A program made the translations under genes and the position numbers. Of a stretch of 64,000 bases of DNA, positions 1-10,110 are shown piece after piece. How positions within the stretch are numbered: position 1 is the first letter of the stretch; every line of letters begins with the position of its first letter. Under the pieces are notes generated by a model. That model saw only the letters and a list, made by a program, of their open reading frames with translations, was not told the origin of the DNA and did no database searches. The stretch is from contig JAZGUH010000285.1 in the NCBI GenBank assembly GCA_037893225.1, forward strand, positions 496,001 to 560,000, in the 5' to 3' direction. The stretch comes from Hippasteria phrygiana. Its lineage: Eukaryota; Echinodermata; Asteroidea; Valvatida; Goniasteridae.

Positions 1-108
1 TGCAACGAAGCACCGAGATGCACTCCATCACCAAACTCTTCAACTGAATTGAAATCTGTATGCAGAATTAGACTTGAATGTCGAAAGTTGTGGATTTGTA
101 TCGCGAAT

Positions 109-180
109 GGCCCCATGGTGTAATGGTTAGCACTCGAGACTCTGAATCTCGCGATCCGAGTTAAAATCTCGGTGGGACCT
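109..180 (+). tRNA. tRNA-Gln-CTG: tRNA-Gln(CUG)-like with C56A; probably inactive
   Basis: A 72-bp cloverleaf. Anticodon loop CTCTGAA gives anticodon CUG, and the A box TGGTGTAATGG is intact. The T-loop reads TTAAAAT instead of TTCAAAT, so the universally conserved C56 is A. C56 pairs with G19 in folded tRNA and is a key base of the internal B box bound by TFIIIC; changes there are known to cripple transcription. A T5 terminator follows. The acceptor stem has a C3:A70 mismatch, as do all Gln copies in this window. Likely a silenced copy, inferred from sequence alone. Confidence 0.85.
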
Positions 181-259
181 GAAATGTGATATTTTTACCT
201 TTTACTTGAATGACTTGATGTCGAATGTTGTCGATTTGAGTGTCTTAATTCCTATACAT

Positions 260-331
260 GTCCCCATGGTGTAATGGTTAGCACTCGAGACTTTGAATCT
301 CGCGATCCGAGTTCAAATCTCGGTGGGACCT
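260..331 (+). tRNA. tRNA-Gln-TTG: tRNA-Gln(UUG), acceptor-stem variant
   Basis: A 72-bp cloverleaf with anticodon loop CTTTGAA (anticodon UUG), intact A and B boxes (TTCAAAT loop) and a downstream TTTT. This copy starts GTCCCCA where the others start GGCCCCA, so base 2 no longer pairs with C71; with C3:A70 that leaves two adjacent acceptor mismatches. Possibly impaired. Confidence 0.85.
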
Positions 332-647
332 AAAATGTGATCTTTTACCTTTGACTTGATGTCGAATGTTGTGGATTTGTGTCCTGATTGTGAATGGCCC
401 ATGGCATATTGGTGAGCACTCGAGACTCTGAATTGTCCTACCACGTACACGATGCTGACACTTTACAAATGACTCTCAGCTCTTGTTTTTTGGGTAGATC
501 AAACCGTCCGATCCGAAGTCGGGCACATTGTCTCGTACTAGGCCACGCGCCTAAATTCAACCTTCTTCTGGGGGAAAACAAAGTTGAGCAACTGCATACG
601 CATAACTTCATAAATAAATTAACCATGCAGTACACGGCAATAAAAAA

Positions 648-720
648 CGACCGCGAAGGGATTCGAACCCTCAATCTTCCGATCCGAAGTCGGACGCCTT
701 ATCCATTAGGCCACGCGGCC
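648..720 (-). tRNA. tRNA-Arg-TCG: tRNA-Arg(UCG)
   Basis: A 73-bp cloverleaf read on the - strand. Acceptor GGCCGCG pairs with CGCGGTC (one G:U), anticodon loop CTTCGGA gives UCG, A box TGGCCTAATGG, B box GGTTCGAATCC, and a T6 run directly follows the discriminator G. It is convergent with the two Gln genes of the unit. Looks fully functional. Confidence 0.95.
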
Positions 721-919
721 AGGATGTTGACACTTCACAAATGACTCTCAGCTCTTGTTTTTTGGGTAGATCAAACCGTCCGATCCGAAGTCGGGCACAT
801 TGTCTCGTACTAGGCCACGCGCCTAAATTCAACCTTCTTCTGGGGGAAAACAAAGTTGAGCAACTGCATACGCATAACTTCAAAAATGAATTAACCATGC
901 AGTACACGGCAATAAAAAA

Positions 920-992
920 CGACCGCGAAGGGATTCGAACCCTCAATCTTCCGATCCGAAGTCGGACGCCTTATCCATTAGGCCACGCGGCC
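920..992 (-). tRNA. tRNA-Arg-TCG: tRNA-Arg(UCG), duplicated copy
   Basis: Same tRNA body as the copy at 648-720, with T6 terminator. It is the product of the 272-bp local duplication, which makes unit 1 the only unit with two intact Arg genes. Confidence 0.95.
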
Positions 993-1107
993 AGGATGAA
1001 TGACTGGGCAAACATATATGGAATAAAAATGTTTAAGCCGCAGAAAGGAGCTTTTCGTTATTGAATCACCTGATCAAAGTTCGAATGAGATGAACTCGTA
1101 GTTTTAA

Positions 1108-1565
1108 CCCTGCGTGCAGCCAAGTGCCTGTTTGGAGAGGCACGTTTTTGTATGTTTGCTATTTAAGTATTAAACACCTTTGGGCCAATTCCGCTCAAAC
1201 TTCATGTAATCCTCAATCGAACCCCCTAGTCTGAGGGCCTCTAGTCACCTTTAATGTCGAAATGACTAACAAGCCAAACCAACCAGAAGAAAAAAAAACC
1301 AATAGCAAAGCCCCATTGGTTTGTGTACAAACCCATTTATTGTTAACAAAGCACGATCATTTGAGTTGGCGGTGTAGTCGGCTATCATAAAGGAAACTAT
1401 CAATCATTCTACTGCTAGCCCAGTAACAGACGGTAAACAACAGCTGCTTTGACCCACAAAAAGTCTATGTCTGTGACTGTTTCATGTCCATGCTTTTAGA
1501 AAGTGCCTTCCGGAGGAGCACCTTGGTGCGCCCGAGTCATTTTTTTCGGGGCGCTGCACGCAGGG
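1108..1565. mobile_element. MITE-like insertion in left-array spacer, unit 1
   Basis: A 458-bp insertion with inverted ends CCCTGCGTGCAGC and GCTGCACGCAGGG. It sits after GTAGTTTTAA and before CTTTAAAGTAAGC. The right array has the uninterrupted sequence (GTTTTAAGGTAAGC on its - strand), so the empty site is visible. CCCT...AGGG ends next to TTAA-containing flanks suggest a piggyBac-type non-autonomous element; the right flank is imperfect. Homologous copies lie at 2628-3085, 4148-4605, 5669-6126, 7188-7645, 8707-9164, 10226-10683, 11745-12202 and, cut short, 13337-13777. Confidence 0.75.
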
Positions 1566-1900
1566 CTTTAAAGTAAGCTTAAGATTATATCTGAATTATT
1601 TATGCTATTAATGTTGGAGAACAACTCAAGGTGGGTTAAACAAAGGATTTTACAATTCCCGATTCATTTAATTGGTTGATATATTTTGGTGTCGATACGT
1701 TTCTATCGTGGTGAGGGTGTGGTATGTATCTTTTCTGGTTGATGTTTTGCAAATCTTGTTTAATAAACCACATAATTGTATTTGAATTCTATTGCAACGA
1801 AGCACCGAGATGCACTCCATCACCAAACTCTTCAACTGAATTGAAATCTGTATGCAGAATTAGACTTGAATGTCGAAAGTTGTGGATTTGCATCGCGAAT

Positions 1901-1972
1901 GGCCCCATGGTGTAATGGTTAGCACTCGAGACTCTGAATCTCGCGATCCGAGTTAAAATCTCGGTGGGACCT
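1901..1972 (+). tRNA. tRNA-Gln-CTG: tRNA-Gln(CUG)-like with C56A
   Basis: Anticodon loop CTCTGAA; T-loop TTAAAAT. The only defect seen besides C3:A70 is the B-box C56A change. Confidence 0.85.
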
Positions 1973-2051
1973 AAAATGTGATATTTTTACTTTTTACTAG
2001 AATGACTTGATGTCGAATGTTGTCGATTTGAGTGTCTTAATTCCTATACAT

Positions 2052-2123
2052 GGCCCCATGGTGTAATGGTTAGCACTCGAGACTTTGAATCTCGCGATCC
2101 GAGTTCAAATCTCGGTGGGACCT
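2052..2123 (+). tRNA. tRNA-Gln-TTG: tRNA-Gln(UUG)
   Basis: Acceptor GGCCCCA/TGGGACC, anticodon UUG, T-loop TTCAAAT, TTTT about 12 bp downstream. Intact except for the family-wide C3:A70 pair. Confidence 0.93.
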
Positions 2124-2439
2124 AAAATGTGATCTTTTACCTTTGACTTGATGTCGAATGTTGTGGATTTGTGTCCTGATTGTGAATGGCCCATGGCATA
2201 TTGGTGAGCATTCGAGACTCTGAATTGTCCTACCACGTACACGATGCTGACACTTCACAAATGACTCTCAGCTCTTGTTTTTTGGGTAGATCAAACCGTC
2301 CGATCCGAAGTCGGGCACATTGTCTCGTACTAGGCCACGCGCCTAAATTCAACCTTCTTCTGGGGGAAAACAAAGTTGAGCAACTGCATACGCATAACTT
2401 CATAAATAAATTAACCATGCAGTACACGGCAATAAAAAA

Positions 2440-2512
2440 CGACCGCGAAGGGATTCGAACCCTCAATCTTCCGATCCGAAGTCGGACGCCTTATCCATTA
2501 GGCCACGCGGCC
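2440..2512 (-). tRNA. tRNA-Arg-TCG: tRNA-Arg(UCG)
   Basis: Intact cloverleaf with consensus A and B boxes and an immediate T6 terminator. Confidence 0.95.
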
Positions 2513-3420
2513 AGGATGAATTACTGGGCAAACATATATGGAATAAAAATGTTTAAGCCGCAGAAAGGAGCTTTTCGTTATTGAATCACCTGATCAAAGT
2601 TCGAATGAGATGAACTCGTAGTTTTAACCCTGCGTGCAGCCAAGTGCCTGTTTGGTGAGGCACGTTTTTGTATGTTTGCTATTTACGTATTAAACACCTT
2701 TGGGCCAATTCCGCTCAAACTTCATGTAATCCTCAATCGAACCCCCTAGTCTGAGGGCCTCTAGTCACCTTTAATGTCGAAATGACTAACAAGCCAAACC
2801 AAACAGAAGAAAAAGGAACCAATAGCAAAGCCCCAATTGTTTGCGTACAAACCCATTTATTGTTAACAAAGCACGAACATTTGAGTTGGCGGTGTAGTCG
2901 GCTATCATAAAGGAAACTATCAATCATTCTACTGCTAGCCCAGTAACAGACGGTAAACAACAGCTGCTTTGACCCACAAAAAGTCTATGTCTGTGACTGT
3001 TTCATGTCCATGCTTTTAGAAAGTGCCTTCCGGAGGAGCACCTTGGTGCGCCCGAGTCATTTTTGTCGGGGCGCTGCACGCAGGGCTTCAAAGTAAGCTT
3101 AAGATTAAATCTGAATTATTTATGCTTTTAATGTTGGAGAACAACTCAAGGTGGGTTAAACAAAGGATTTTACAATTCCCGATTCATTTAATTGGTTGAT
3201 ATATTTTGGTGTCGATACTTTCCTATCGTGGTGAGGGTGTGGTATGTATCTTTTCTGGTTGATGTTTTGCAAATCTTGTTTAATAAACCACATAATTGTA
3301 TTTGAATTCTATTGCAACGAAGCACCGAGATGCACTCCATCACCAAACTCTTCAACTGAATTGAAATCTGTATGCAGAAATAGACTTGAATGTCGAAAGT
3401 TGTGGATTTGTATCGCGAAT

Positions 3421-3492
3421 GGCCCCATGGTGTAATGGTTAGCACTCGAGACTCTGAATCTCGCGATCCGAGTTAAAATCTCGGTGGGACCT
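3421..3492 (+). tRNA. tRNA-Gln-CTG: tRNA-Gln(CUG)-like with C56A
   Basis: Anticodon CUG, T-loop TTAAAAT. Same lesion as the preceding units. Confidence 0.85.
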
Positions 3493-3571
3493 AAAATGTG
3501 ATATTTTTACCTTTTACTTGAATGACTTGATGTCGAATGTTGTCGATTTGAGTGTCTTAATTCCTATACAT

Positions 3572-3643
3572 GGCCCCATGGTGTAATGGTTAGCACTCGA
3601 GACTCTGAATCTCGCGATCCGAGTTCAAATCTCGGTGGGACCT
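3572..3643 (+). tRNA. tRNA-Gln-CTG: tRNA-Gln(CUG) in the UUG position, intact B box
   Basis: In every other left unit this second Gln gene has loop CTTTGAA (UUG). Here it reads CTCTGAA (CUG), a single T to C change at base 34, while the T-loop keeps TTCAAAT. Within the regular units it is therefore the only Gln(CUG) copy of the left array with an intact B box. It could be a point mutation or short gene conversion from the neighbouring CUG gene 151 bp upstream. Confidence 0.92.
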
Positions 3644-3959
3644 AAAATGTGATCTTTTACCTTTGACTTGATGTCGAATGTTGTGGATTTGTGTCCTGAT
3701 TGTGAATGGCCCATGGCATATTGGTGAGCACTCGAGACTCTGAATTGTCCTACCACGTACACGATCCTGACACTTCACAAATGACTCTCAGCTCTTGTTT
3801 TTTGGGTAGATCAAACCGTCCGATCCGAAGTCGGGCACATTGTCTCGTACTAGGCCACGCGCCTAAATTCAACCTTCTTCTGTGGGAAAACAAAGTTGAG
3901 CAACTGCATACGCATAACTTCATAAATAAATTAACCATGCAGTACACGGCAATAAAAAA

Positions 3960-4032
3960 CGACCGCGAAGGGATTCAAACCCTCAATCTTCCGATCCGAA
4001 GTCGGACGCCTTATCCATTAGGCCACGCGGCC
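3960..4032 (-). tRNA. tRNA-Arg-TCG: tRNA-Arg(UCG) with C56 changed to T; probably inactive
   Basis: The + strand reads ggattcaaac where the other copies read ggattcgaac, so on the gene strand the T-loop is TTTGAAT: C56 is T and the B box is GGTTTGAATCC. The rest of the cloverleaf and the T6 terminator are unchanged. Confidence 0.85.
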
Positions 4033-4940
4033 AGGATGAATAACTGGGCAAACATATATGGAATAAAAATGTTTAAGCCGCAGAAAGGAGCTTTTCGTTA
4101 TTGAATCACCTGATCAAAGTTCGAATGAGATGAACTCGTAGTTTTAACCCTGCGTGCAGCCAAGTGCCTGTTTGGTGAGGCACGTTTTTGTATGTTTGCT
4201 ATTTAAGTATTAAACACCTTTGGGCCAATTCCGCTCAAACTTCATGTAATCCTCAATCGAACCCCCTAGTCTGAGGGCCTCTAGTCACCTTTAATGTCGA
4301 AATGACTAACAAGCCAAACCAACCAGAAGAAAAAAAAAACAATAGCAAAGCCCCATTGGTTTGTGTACAAACCCATTTATTGTTAACAAAGCACGAACAT
4401 TTGAGTTGGCGGTGTAGTCGGCTATCATAAAGGAAACTATCAATCATTCTACTGCTAGCCCAGTAACAGACGGTAAACAACAGCTGCTTTGACCCACAAA
4501 AAGTCTATGTCTGTGACTGTTTCATGTCCATGCTTTTAGAAAGTGCCTTCCGGAGGAGCACCTTGGTGCGCCCGAGTCATTTTTGTCGGGGCGCTGCACG
4601 CAGGGCTTTAAAGTAAGCTTAAGATTATATCTGAATTATTTATGCTATTAATGTTGGAGAACAACTCAAGGTGGGTTAAACAAAGGATTTTACAATTCCC
4701 GATTCATTTAATTGGTTGATATATTTTGGTGTCGATACGTTTCTATCGTGGTGAGGGTGTGGTATGTATCTTTTCTGGTTGATGTTTTGCAAATCTTGTT
4801 TAATAAACCACATAATTGTATTTGAATTCTATTGCAACGAAGCACCGAGATGCACTCCATCACCAAACTCTTCAACTGAATTGAAATCTGTATGCAGAAT
4901 TGGACTTGAATGTCGAAAGTTGTGGATTTGTATCGCGAAT

Positions 4941-5012
4941 GGCCCCATGGTGTAATGGTTAGCACTCGAGACTCTGAATCTCGCGATCCGAGTTAAAATC
5001 TCGGTGGGACCT
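4941..5012 (+). tRNA. tRNA-Gln-CTG: tRNA-Gln(CUG)-like with C56A
   Basis: Anticodon CUG, T-loop TTAAAAT. Confidence 0.85.
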
Positions 5013-5091
5013 AAAATGTGATATTTTTACCTTTTACTTGAATGACTTGATGTCGAATGTTGTCGATTTGAGTGTCTTAATTCCTATACAT

Positions 5092-5163
5092 GGCCCCATG
5101 GTGTAATGGTTAGCACTCGAGACTTTGAATCTCGCGATCCGAGTTCAAATCTCGGTGGGACCT
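5092..5163 (+). tRNA. tRNA-Gln-TTG: tRNA-Gln(UUG)
   Basis: Intact A box, anticodon loop CTTTGAA and T-loop TTCAAAT; TTTT terminator downstream. Confidence 0.93.
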
Positions 5164-5480
5164 AAAATGTGATCTTTTACCTTTGACTTGATGTCGAATG
5201 TTGTGGATTTGTGTCCTGATTGTGAATGGCCCCATGGCATATTGGTGAGCACTCGAGACTCTGAATTGTCCTACCACGTACACGATGCTGACACTTCACA
5301 AATGACTCTCAGCTCTTGTTTTTTGGGTAGATCAAACCGTCCGATCCGAAATCGGGCACATTGTCTCGTACTAGGCCACGCGCCTAAATTCAACCTTCTT
5401 CTGGGGGAAAACAAAGTTGAGCAACTGCATACGCATAACGTCATAAATAAATTAACCATGCAGTACACGGCAATAAAACA

Positions 5481-5553
5481 CGACCGCGAAGGGATTCGAA
5501 CCCTCAATCTTCCGATCCGAAGTCGGACGCCTTATCCATTAGGCCACGCGGCC
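5481..5553 (-). tRNA. tRNA-Arg-TCG: tRNA-Arg(UCG)
   Basis: Intact body. The trailer differs slightly (GTGTTTTATTG), leaving a T4 rather than a T6 terminator. Confidence 0.94.
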
Positions 5554-6461
5554 AGGATGAATAACTGGGCAAACATATATGGAATAAAAATGTTTAAGCC
5601 GCAGAAAGGAGCTTTTCGTTATTGAATCACCTGATCAAAGTTCGAATGAGATGAACTCGTAGTTTTAACCCTGCGTGCAGCCAAGTGCCTGTTTGGTGAG
5701 GCACGTTTTTGTATGTTTGCTATTTACGTATTAAACACCTTTGGGCCAATTCCGCTCAAACTTCATGTAATCCTCAATCGAACCCCCTAGTCTGAGGGCC
5801 TCTAGTCACCTTTAATGTCGAAATGACTAACAAGCCAAACCAACCAGAAGAAAAAAAAACCAATAGCAAAGCCCCATTGGTTTGTGTACAAACCCATTTA
5901 TTGTTAACAAAGCACGATCATTTGAGTTGGCGGTGTAGTCGGCTATCATAAAGGAAACTATCAATCATTCTACTGCTAGCCCAGTAACAGACGGTAAACA
6001 ACAGCTGCTTTGACCCACAAAAAGTCTATGTCTGTGACTGTTTCATGTCCATGCTTTTAGAAAGTGCCTTCCGGAGGAGCACCTTGGTGCGCCCGAGTCA
6101 TTTTTGTCGGGGCGCTGCACGCAGGGCTTCAAAGTAAGCTTAAGATTAAATCTGAATTATTTATGCTTTTAATGTTGGAGAACAACTCAAGGTGGGTTAA
6201 ACAAAGGATTTTACAATTCCCGATTCATTTAATTGGTTGATATATTTTGGTGTCGATACTTTCCTATCGTGGTGAGGGTGTGGTATGTATCTTTTCTGGT
6301 TGATGTTTTGCAAATCTTGTTTAATAAACCACATAATTGTATCTGAATTCTATTGCAACGAAGCACCGAGATGCACTCCATCACCAAACTCTTCAACTGA
6401 ATTGAAATCTGTATGCAGAAATAGACTTGAATGTCGAAAGTTGTGGATTTGTATCGCGAAT

Positions 6462-6533
6462 GGCCCCATGGTGTAATGGTTAGCACTCGAGACTCTGAAT
6501 TTCGCGATCCGAGTTAAAATCTCGGTGGGACCT
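6462..6533 (+). tRNA. tRNA-Gln-CTG: tRNA-Gln(CUG)-like with C56A and G30:U40
   Basis: Besides TTAAAAT in the T-loop, the 3' side of the anticodon stem reads TTTCG instead of TCTCG, turning a G:C pair into G:U. Both changes are shared with the next three units. Confidence 0.82.
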
Positions 6534-6612
6534 AAAATGTGATATTTTTACCTTTTACTTGAATGACTTGATGTCGAATGTTGTCGATTTGAGTGTCTTA
6601 ATTCCTATACAT

Positions 6613-6684
6613 GGCCCCATGGTGTAATGGTTAGCACTCGAGACTTTGAATCTCGCGATCCGAGTTCAAATCTCGGTGGGACCT
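6613..6684 (+). tRNA. tRNA-Gln-TTG: tRNA-Gln(UUG)
   Basis: Intact cloverleaf; anticodon UUG; T-loop TTCAAAT; TTTT downstream. Confidence 0.93.
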
Positions 6685-6999
6685 AAAATGTGATCTTTTA
6701 CCTTTGACTTGATGTCGAATGTTGTGGATTTGTGTCCTGATTGTGAATGGCCCATGGCATATTGGTGAGCACTCGAGACTCTGAATTGTCCTACCACGTA
6801 CACGATCCTGACACTTCACAAATGACTCTCAGCTCTTGTTTTTTGGGTAGATCAAACCGTCCGATCCGAAGTCGGGCACATTGTCTCGTACTAGGCCACG
6901 CGCCTAAATTCAACCTTCTTCTGGGGGAAAACAAGATGAGCAACTGCATACGCATAACTTCAAAAATGAATTAACCATGCAGTACACGGCAATAAAAAA

Positions 7000-7072
7000 C
7001 GACCGCGAAGGGATTCGAACCCTCAATCTTCCGATCCGAAGTCGGACGCCTTATCCATTAGGCCACGCGGCC
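7000..7072 (-). tRNA. tRNA-Arg-TCG: tRNA-Arg(UCG)
   Basis: Intact; B box GGTTCGAATCC; T6 terminator. Confidence 0.95.
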
Positions 7073-7980
7073 AGGATGAATAACTGGGCAAACATATATG
7101 GAATAAAAATGTTTAAGCCGCAGAAAGGAGCTTTTCGTTATTGAATCACCTGATCAAAGTTCGAATGAGATGAACTCGTAGTTTTAACCCTGCGTGCAGC
7201 CAAGTGCCTGTTTGGTGAGGCACGTTTTTGTATGTTTGCTATTTACGTATTAAACACCTTTGGGCCAATTCCGCTCAAACTTCATGTAATCCTCAATCGA
7301 ACCCCCTAGTCTGAGGGCCTCTAGTCACCTTTAATGTCGAAATGACTAACAAGCCAAACCAACCAGAAGAAAAAAAAACCAATAGCAAAGCCCCATTGGT
7401 TTGTGTACAAACCCATTTATTGTTAACAAAGCACGATCATTTGAGTTGGCGGTGTAGTCGGCTATCATAAAGGAAACTATCAATCATTCTACTGCTAGCC
7501 CAGTAACAGACGGTAAACAACAGCTGCTTTGACCCACAAAAAGTCTATGTCTGTGACTGTTTCATGTCCATGCTTTTAGAAAGTGCCTTCCGGAGGAGCA
7601 CCTTGGTGCGCCCGAGTCATTTTTGTCGGGGCGCTGCACGCAGGGCTTCAAAGTAAGCTTAAGATTAAATCTGAATTATTTATGCTTTTAATGTTGGAGA
7701 ACAACTCAAGGTGGGTTAAACAAAGGATTTTACAATTCCCGATTCATTTAATTGGTTGATATATTTTGGTGTCGATACTTTCCTATCGTGGTGAGGGTGT
7801 GGTATGTATCTTTTCTGGTTGATGTTTTGCAAATCTTGTTTAATAAACCACATAATTGTATCTGAATTCTATTGCAACGAAGCACCGAGATGCACTCCAT
7901 CACCAAACTCTTCAACTGAATTGAAATCTGTATGCAGAAATAGACTTGAATGTCGAAAGTTGTGGATTTGTATCGCGAAT

Positions 7981-8052
7981 GGCCCCATGGTGTAATGGTT
8001 AGCACTCGAGACTCTGAATTTCGCGATCCGAGTTAAAATCTCGGTGGGACCT
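7981..8052 (+). tRNA. tRNA-Gln-CTG: tRNA-Gln(CUG)-like with C56A and G30:U40
   Basis: Same two lesions as the copy at 6462. Confidence 0.82.
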
Positions 8053-8131
8053 AAAATGTGATATTTTTACCTTTTACTTGAATGACTTGATGTCGAATGT
8101 TGTCGATTTGAGTGTCTTAATTCCTATACAT

Positions 8132-8203
8132 GGCCCCATGGTGTAATGGTTAGCACTCGAGACTTTGAATCTCGCGATCCGAGTTCAAATCTCGGTGGGA
8201 CCT
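8132..8203 (+). tRNA. tRNA-Gln-TTG: tRNA-Gln(UUG)
   Basis: Intact copy in unit 6; anticodon loop CTTTGAA. Confidence 0.93.
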
Positions 8204-8518
8204 AAAATGTGATCTTTTACCTTTGACTTGATGTCGAATGTTGTGGATTTGTGTCCTGATTGTGAATGGCCCATGGCATATTGGTGAGCACTCGAGACTC
8301 TGAATTGTCCTACCACGTACACGATCCTGACACTTCACAAATGACTCTCAGCTCTTGTTTTTTGGGTAGATCAAACCGTCCGATCCGAAGTCGGGCACAT
8401 TGTCTCGTACTAGGCCACGCGCCTAAATTCAACCTTCTTCTGGGGGAAAACAAGATGAGCAACTGCATACGCATAACTTCAAAAATGAATTAACCATGCA
8501 GTACACGGCAATAAAAAA

Positions 8519-8591
8519 CGACCGCGAAGGGATTCGAACCCTCAATCTTCCGATCCGAAGTCGGACGCCTTATCCATTAGGCCACGCGGCC
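8519..8591 (-). tRNA. tRNA-Arg-TCG: tRNA-Arg(UCG)
   Basis: Intact copy in unit 6; anticodon loop CTTCGGA. Confidence 0.95.
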
Positions 8592-9499
8592 AGGATGAAT
8601 AACTGGGCAAACATATATGGAATAAAAATGTTTAAGCCGCAGAAAGGAGCTTTTCGTTATTGAATCACCTGATCAAAGTTCGAATGAGATGAACTCGTAG
8701 TTTTAACCCTGCGTGCAGCCAAGTGCCTGTTTGGTGAGGCACGTTTTTGTATGTTTGCTATTTACGTATTAAACACCTTTGGGCCAATTCCGCTCAAACT
8801 TCATGTAATCCTCAATCGAACCCCCTAGTCTGAGGGCCTCTAGTCACCTTTAATGTCGAAATGACTAACAAGCCAAACCAACCAGAAGAAAAAAAAACCA
8901 ATAGCAAAGCCCCATTGGTTTGTGTACAAACCCATTTATTGTTAACAAAGCACGATCATTTGAGTTGGCGGTGTAGTCGGCTATCATAAAGGAAACTATC
9001 AATCATTCTACTGCTAGCCCAGTAACAGACGGTAAACAACAGCTGCTTTGACCCACAAAAAGTCTATGTCTGTGACTGTTTCATGTCCATGCTTTTAGAA
9101 AGTGCCTTCCGGAGGAGCACCTTGGTGCGCCCGAGTCATTTTTGTCGGGGCGCTGCACGCAGGGCTTCAAAGTAAGCTTAAGATTAAATCTGAATTATTT
9201 ATGCTTTTAATGTTGGAGAACAACTCAAGGTGGGTTAAACAAAGGATTTTACAATTCCCGATTCATTTAATTGGTTGATATATTTTGGTGTCGATACTTT
9301 CCTATCGTGGTGAGGGTGTGGTATGTATCTTTTCTGGTTGATGTTTTGCAAATTTTGTTTAATAAACCACATAATTGTATCTGAATTCTATTGCAACGAA
9401 GCACCGAGATGCACTCCATCACCAAACTCTTCAACTGAATTGAAATCTGTATGCAGAAATAGACTTGAATGTCGAAAGTTGTGGATTTGTATCGCGAAT

Positions 9500-9571
9500 G
9501 GCCCCATGGTGTAATGGTTAGCACTCGAGACTCTGAATTTCGCGATCCGAGTTAAAATCTCGGTGGGACCT
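9500..9571 (+). tRNA. tRNA-Gln-CTG: tRNA-Gln(CUG)-like with C56A and G30:U40
   Basis: Unit 7 copy; T-loop TTAAAAT and stem TTTCG. Confidence 0.82.
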
Positions 9572-9650
9572 AAAATGTGATATTTTTACCTTTTACTTGA
9601 ATGACTTGATGTCGAATGTTGTCGATTTGAGTGTCTTAATTCCTATACAT

Positions 9651-9722
9651 GGCCCCATGGTGTAATGGTTAGCACTCGAGACTTTGAATCTCGCGATCCG
9701 AGTTCAAATCTCGGTGGGACCT
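9651..9722 (+). tRNA. tRNA-Gln-TTG: tRNA-Gln(UUG)
   Basis: Intact copy in unit 7. Confidence 0.93.
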
Positions 9723-10037
9723 AAAATGTGATCTTTTACCTTTGACTTGATGTCGAATGTTGTGGATTTGTGTCCTGATTGTGAATGGCCCATGGCATAT
9801 TGGTGAGCACTCGAGACTCTGAATTGTCCTACCACGTACACGATCCTGACACTTCACAAATGACTCTCAGCTCTTGTTTTTTGGGTAGATCAAACCGTCC
9901 GATCCGAAGTCGGGCACATTGTCTCGTACTAGGCCACGCGCCTAAATTCAACCTTCTTCTGGGGGAAAACAAGATGAGCAACTGCATACGCATAACTTCA
10001 AAAATGAATTAACCATGCAGTACACGGCAATAAAAAA

Positions 10038-10110
10038 CGACCGCGAAGGGATTCGAACCCTCAATCTTCCGATCCGAAGTCGGACGCCTTATCCATTAGG
10101 CCACGCGGCC
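10038..10110 (-). tRNA. tRNA-Arg-TCG: tRNA-Arg(UCG)
   Basis: Intact copy in unit 7, with T6 terminator. Confidence 0.95.

Larger units (their letters stand above)
109..1900. repeat. Left array unit 1 (1792 bp, with a 272-bp internal duplication)
   Basis: Longer than its neighbours because the Arg-relic plus tRNA-Arg block is duplicated locally with a 272-bp offset (Arg at 648 and 920). Relics: 5'-half Gln at 396-440, degraded Arg at 491-551 and 763-823 on the - strand. The transposon-like insertion of the left units lies at 1108-1565. Confidence 0.9.
1901..3420. repeat. Left array unit 2 (1520 bp)
   Basis: Regular unit. Relics: 5'-half Gln at 2188-2232 (+), degraded Arg at 2283-2343 (-). 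Transposon-like insertion at 2628-3085. Confidence 0.95.
3421..4940. repeat. Left array unit 3 (1520 bp), two tRNA variants
   Basis: Relics: 5'-half Gln at 3708-3752, degraded Arg at 3803-3863 (-). Insertion at 4148-4605. Both its second Gln gene (anticodon) and its Arg gene (B box) differ from the other units. Confidence 0.93.
4941..6461. repeat. Left array unit 4 (1521 bp)
   Basis: Relics: 5'-half Gln at 5228-5273 (one extra C in the start, GGCCCCATGG), degraded Arg at 5324-5384 (-). Insertion at 5669-6126. Confidence 0.95.

Noticed and set aside
483..551. Degraded Arg relics as real tRNA genes
   Set aside because: The D-arm is rearranged (tagtacgagacaat), the T-arm is lost and the 3' acceptor is missing.
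1724..1915. 63-codon frame starting MYLFWLMFCK, recurring in both arrays
   Set aside because: It lies in the flank upstream of tRNA-Gln and runs into the tRNA. The reading frame shifts between the two arrays after about 20 codons, so the DNA, not the protein, is conserved.
2186..2584. Open frames of 75-145 codons across the tRNA blocks
   Set aside because: They translate tRNA genes and relics; recurrence is explained by the tandem repeat.
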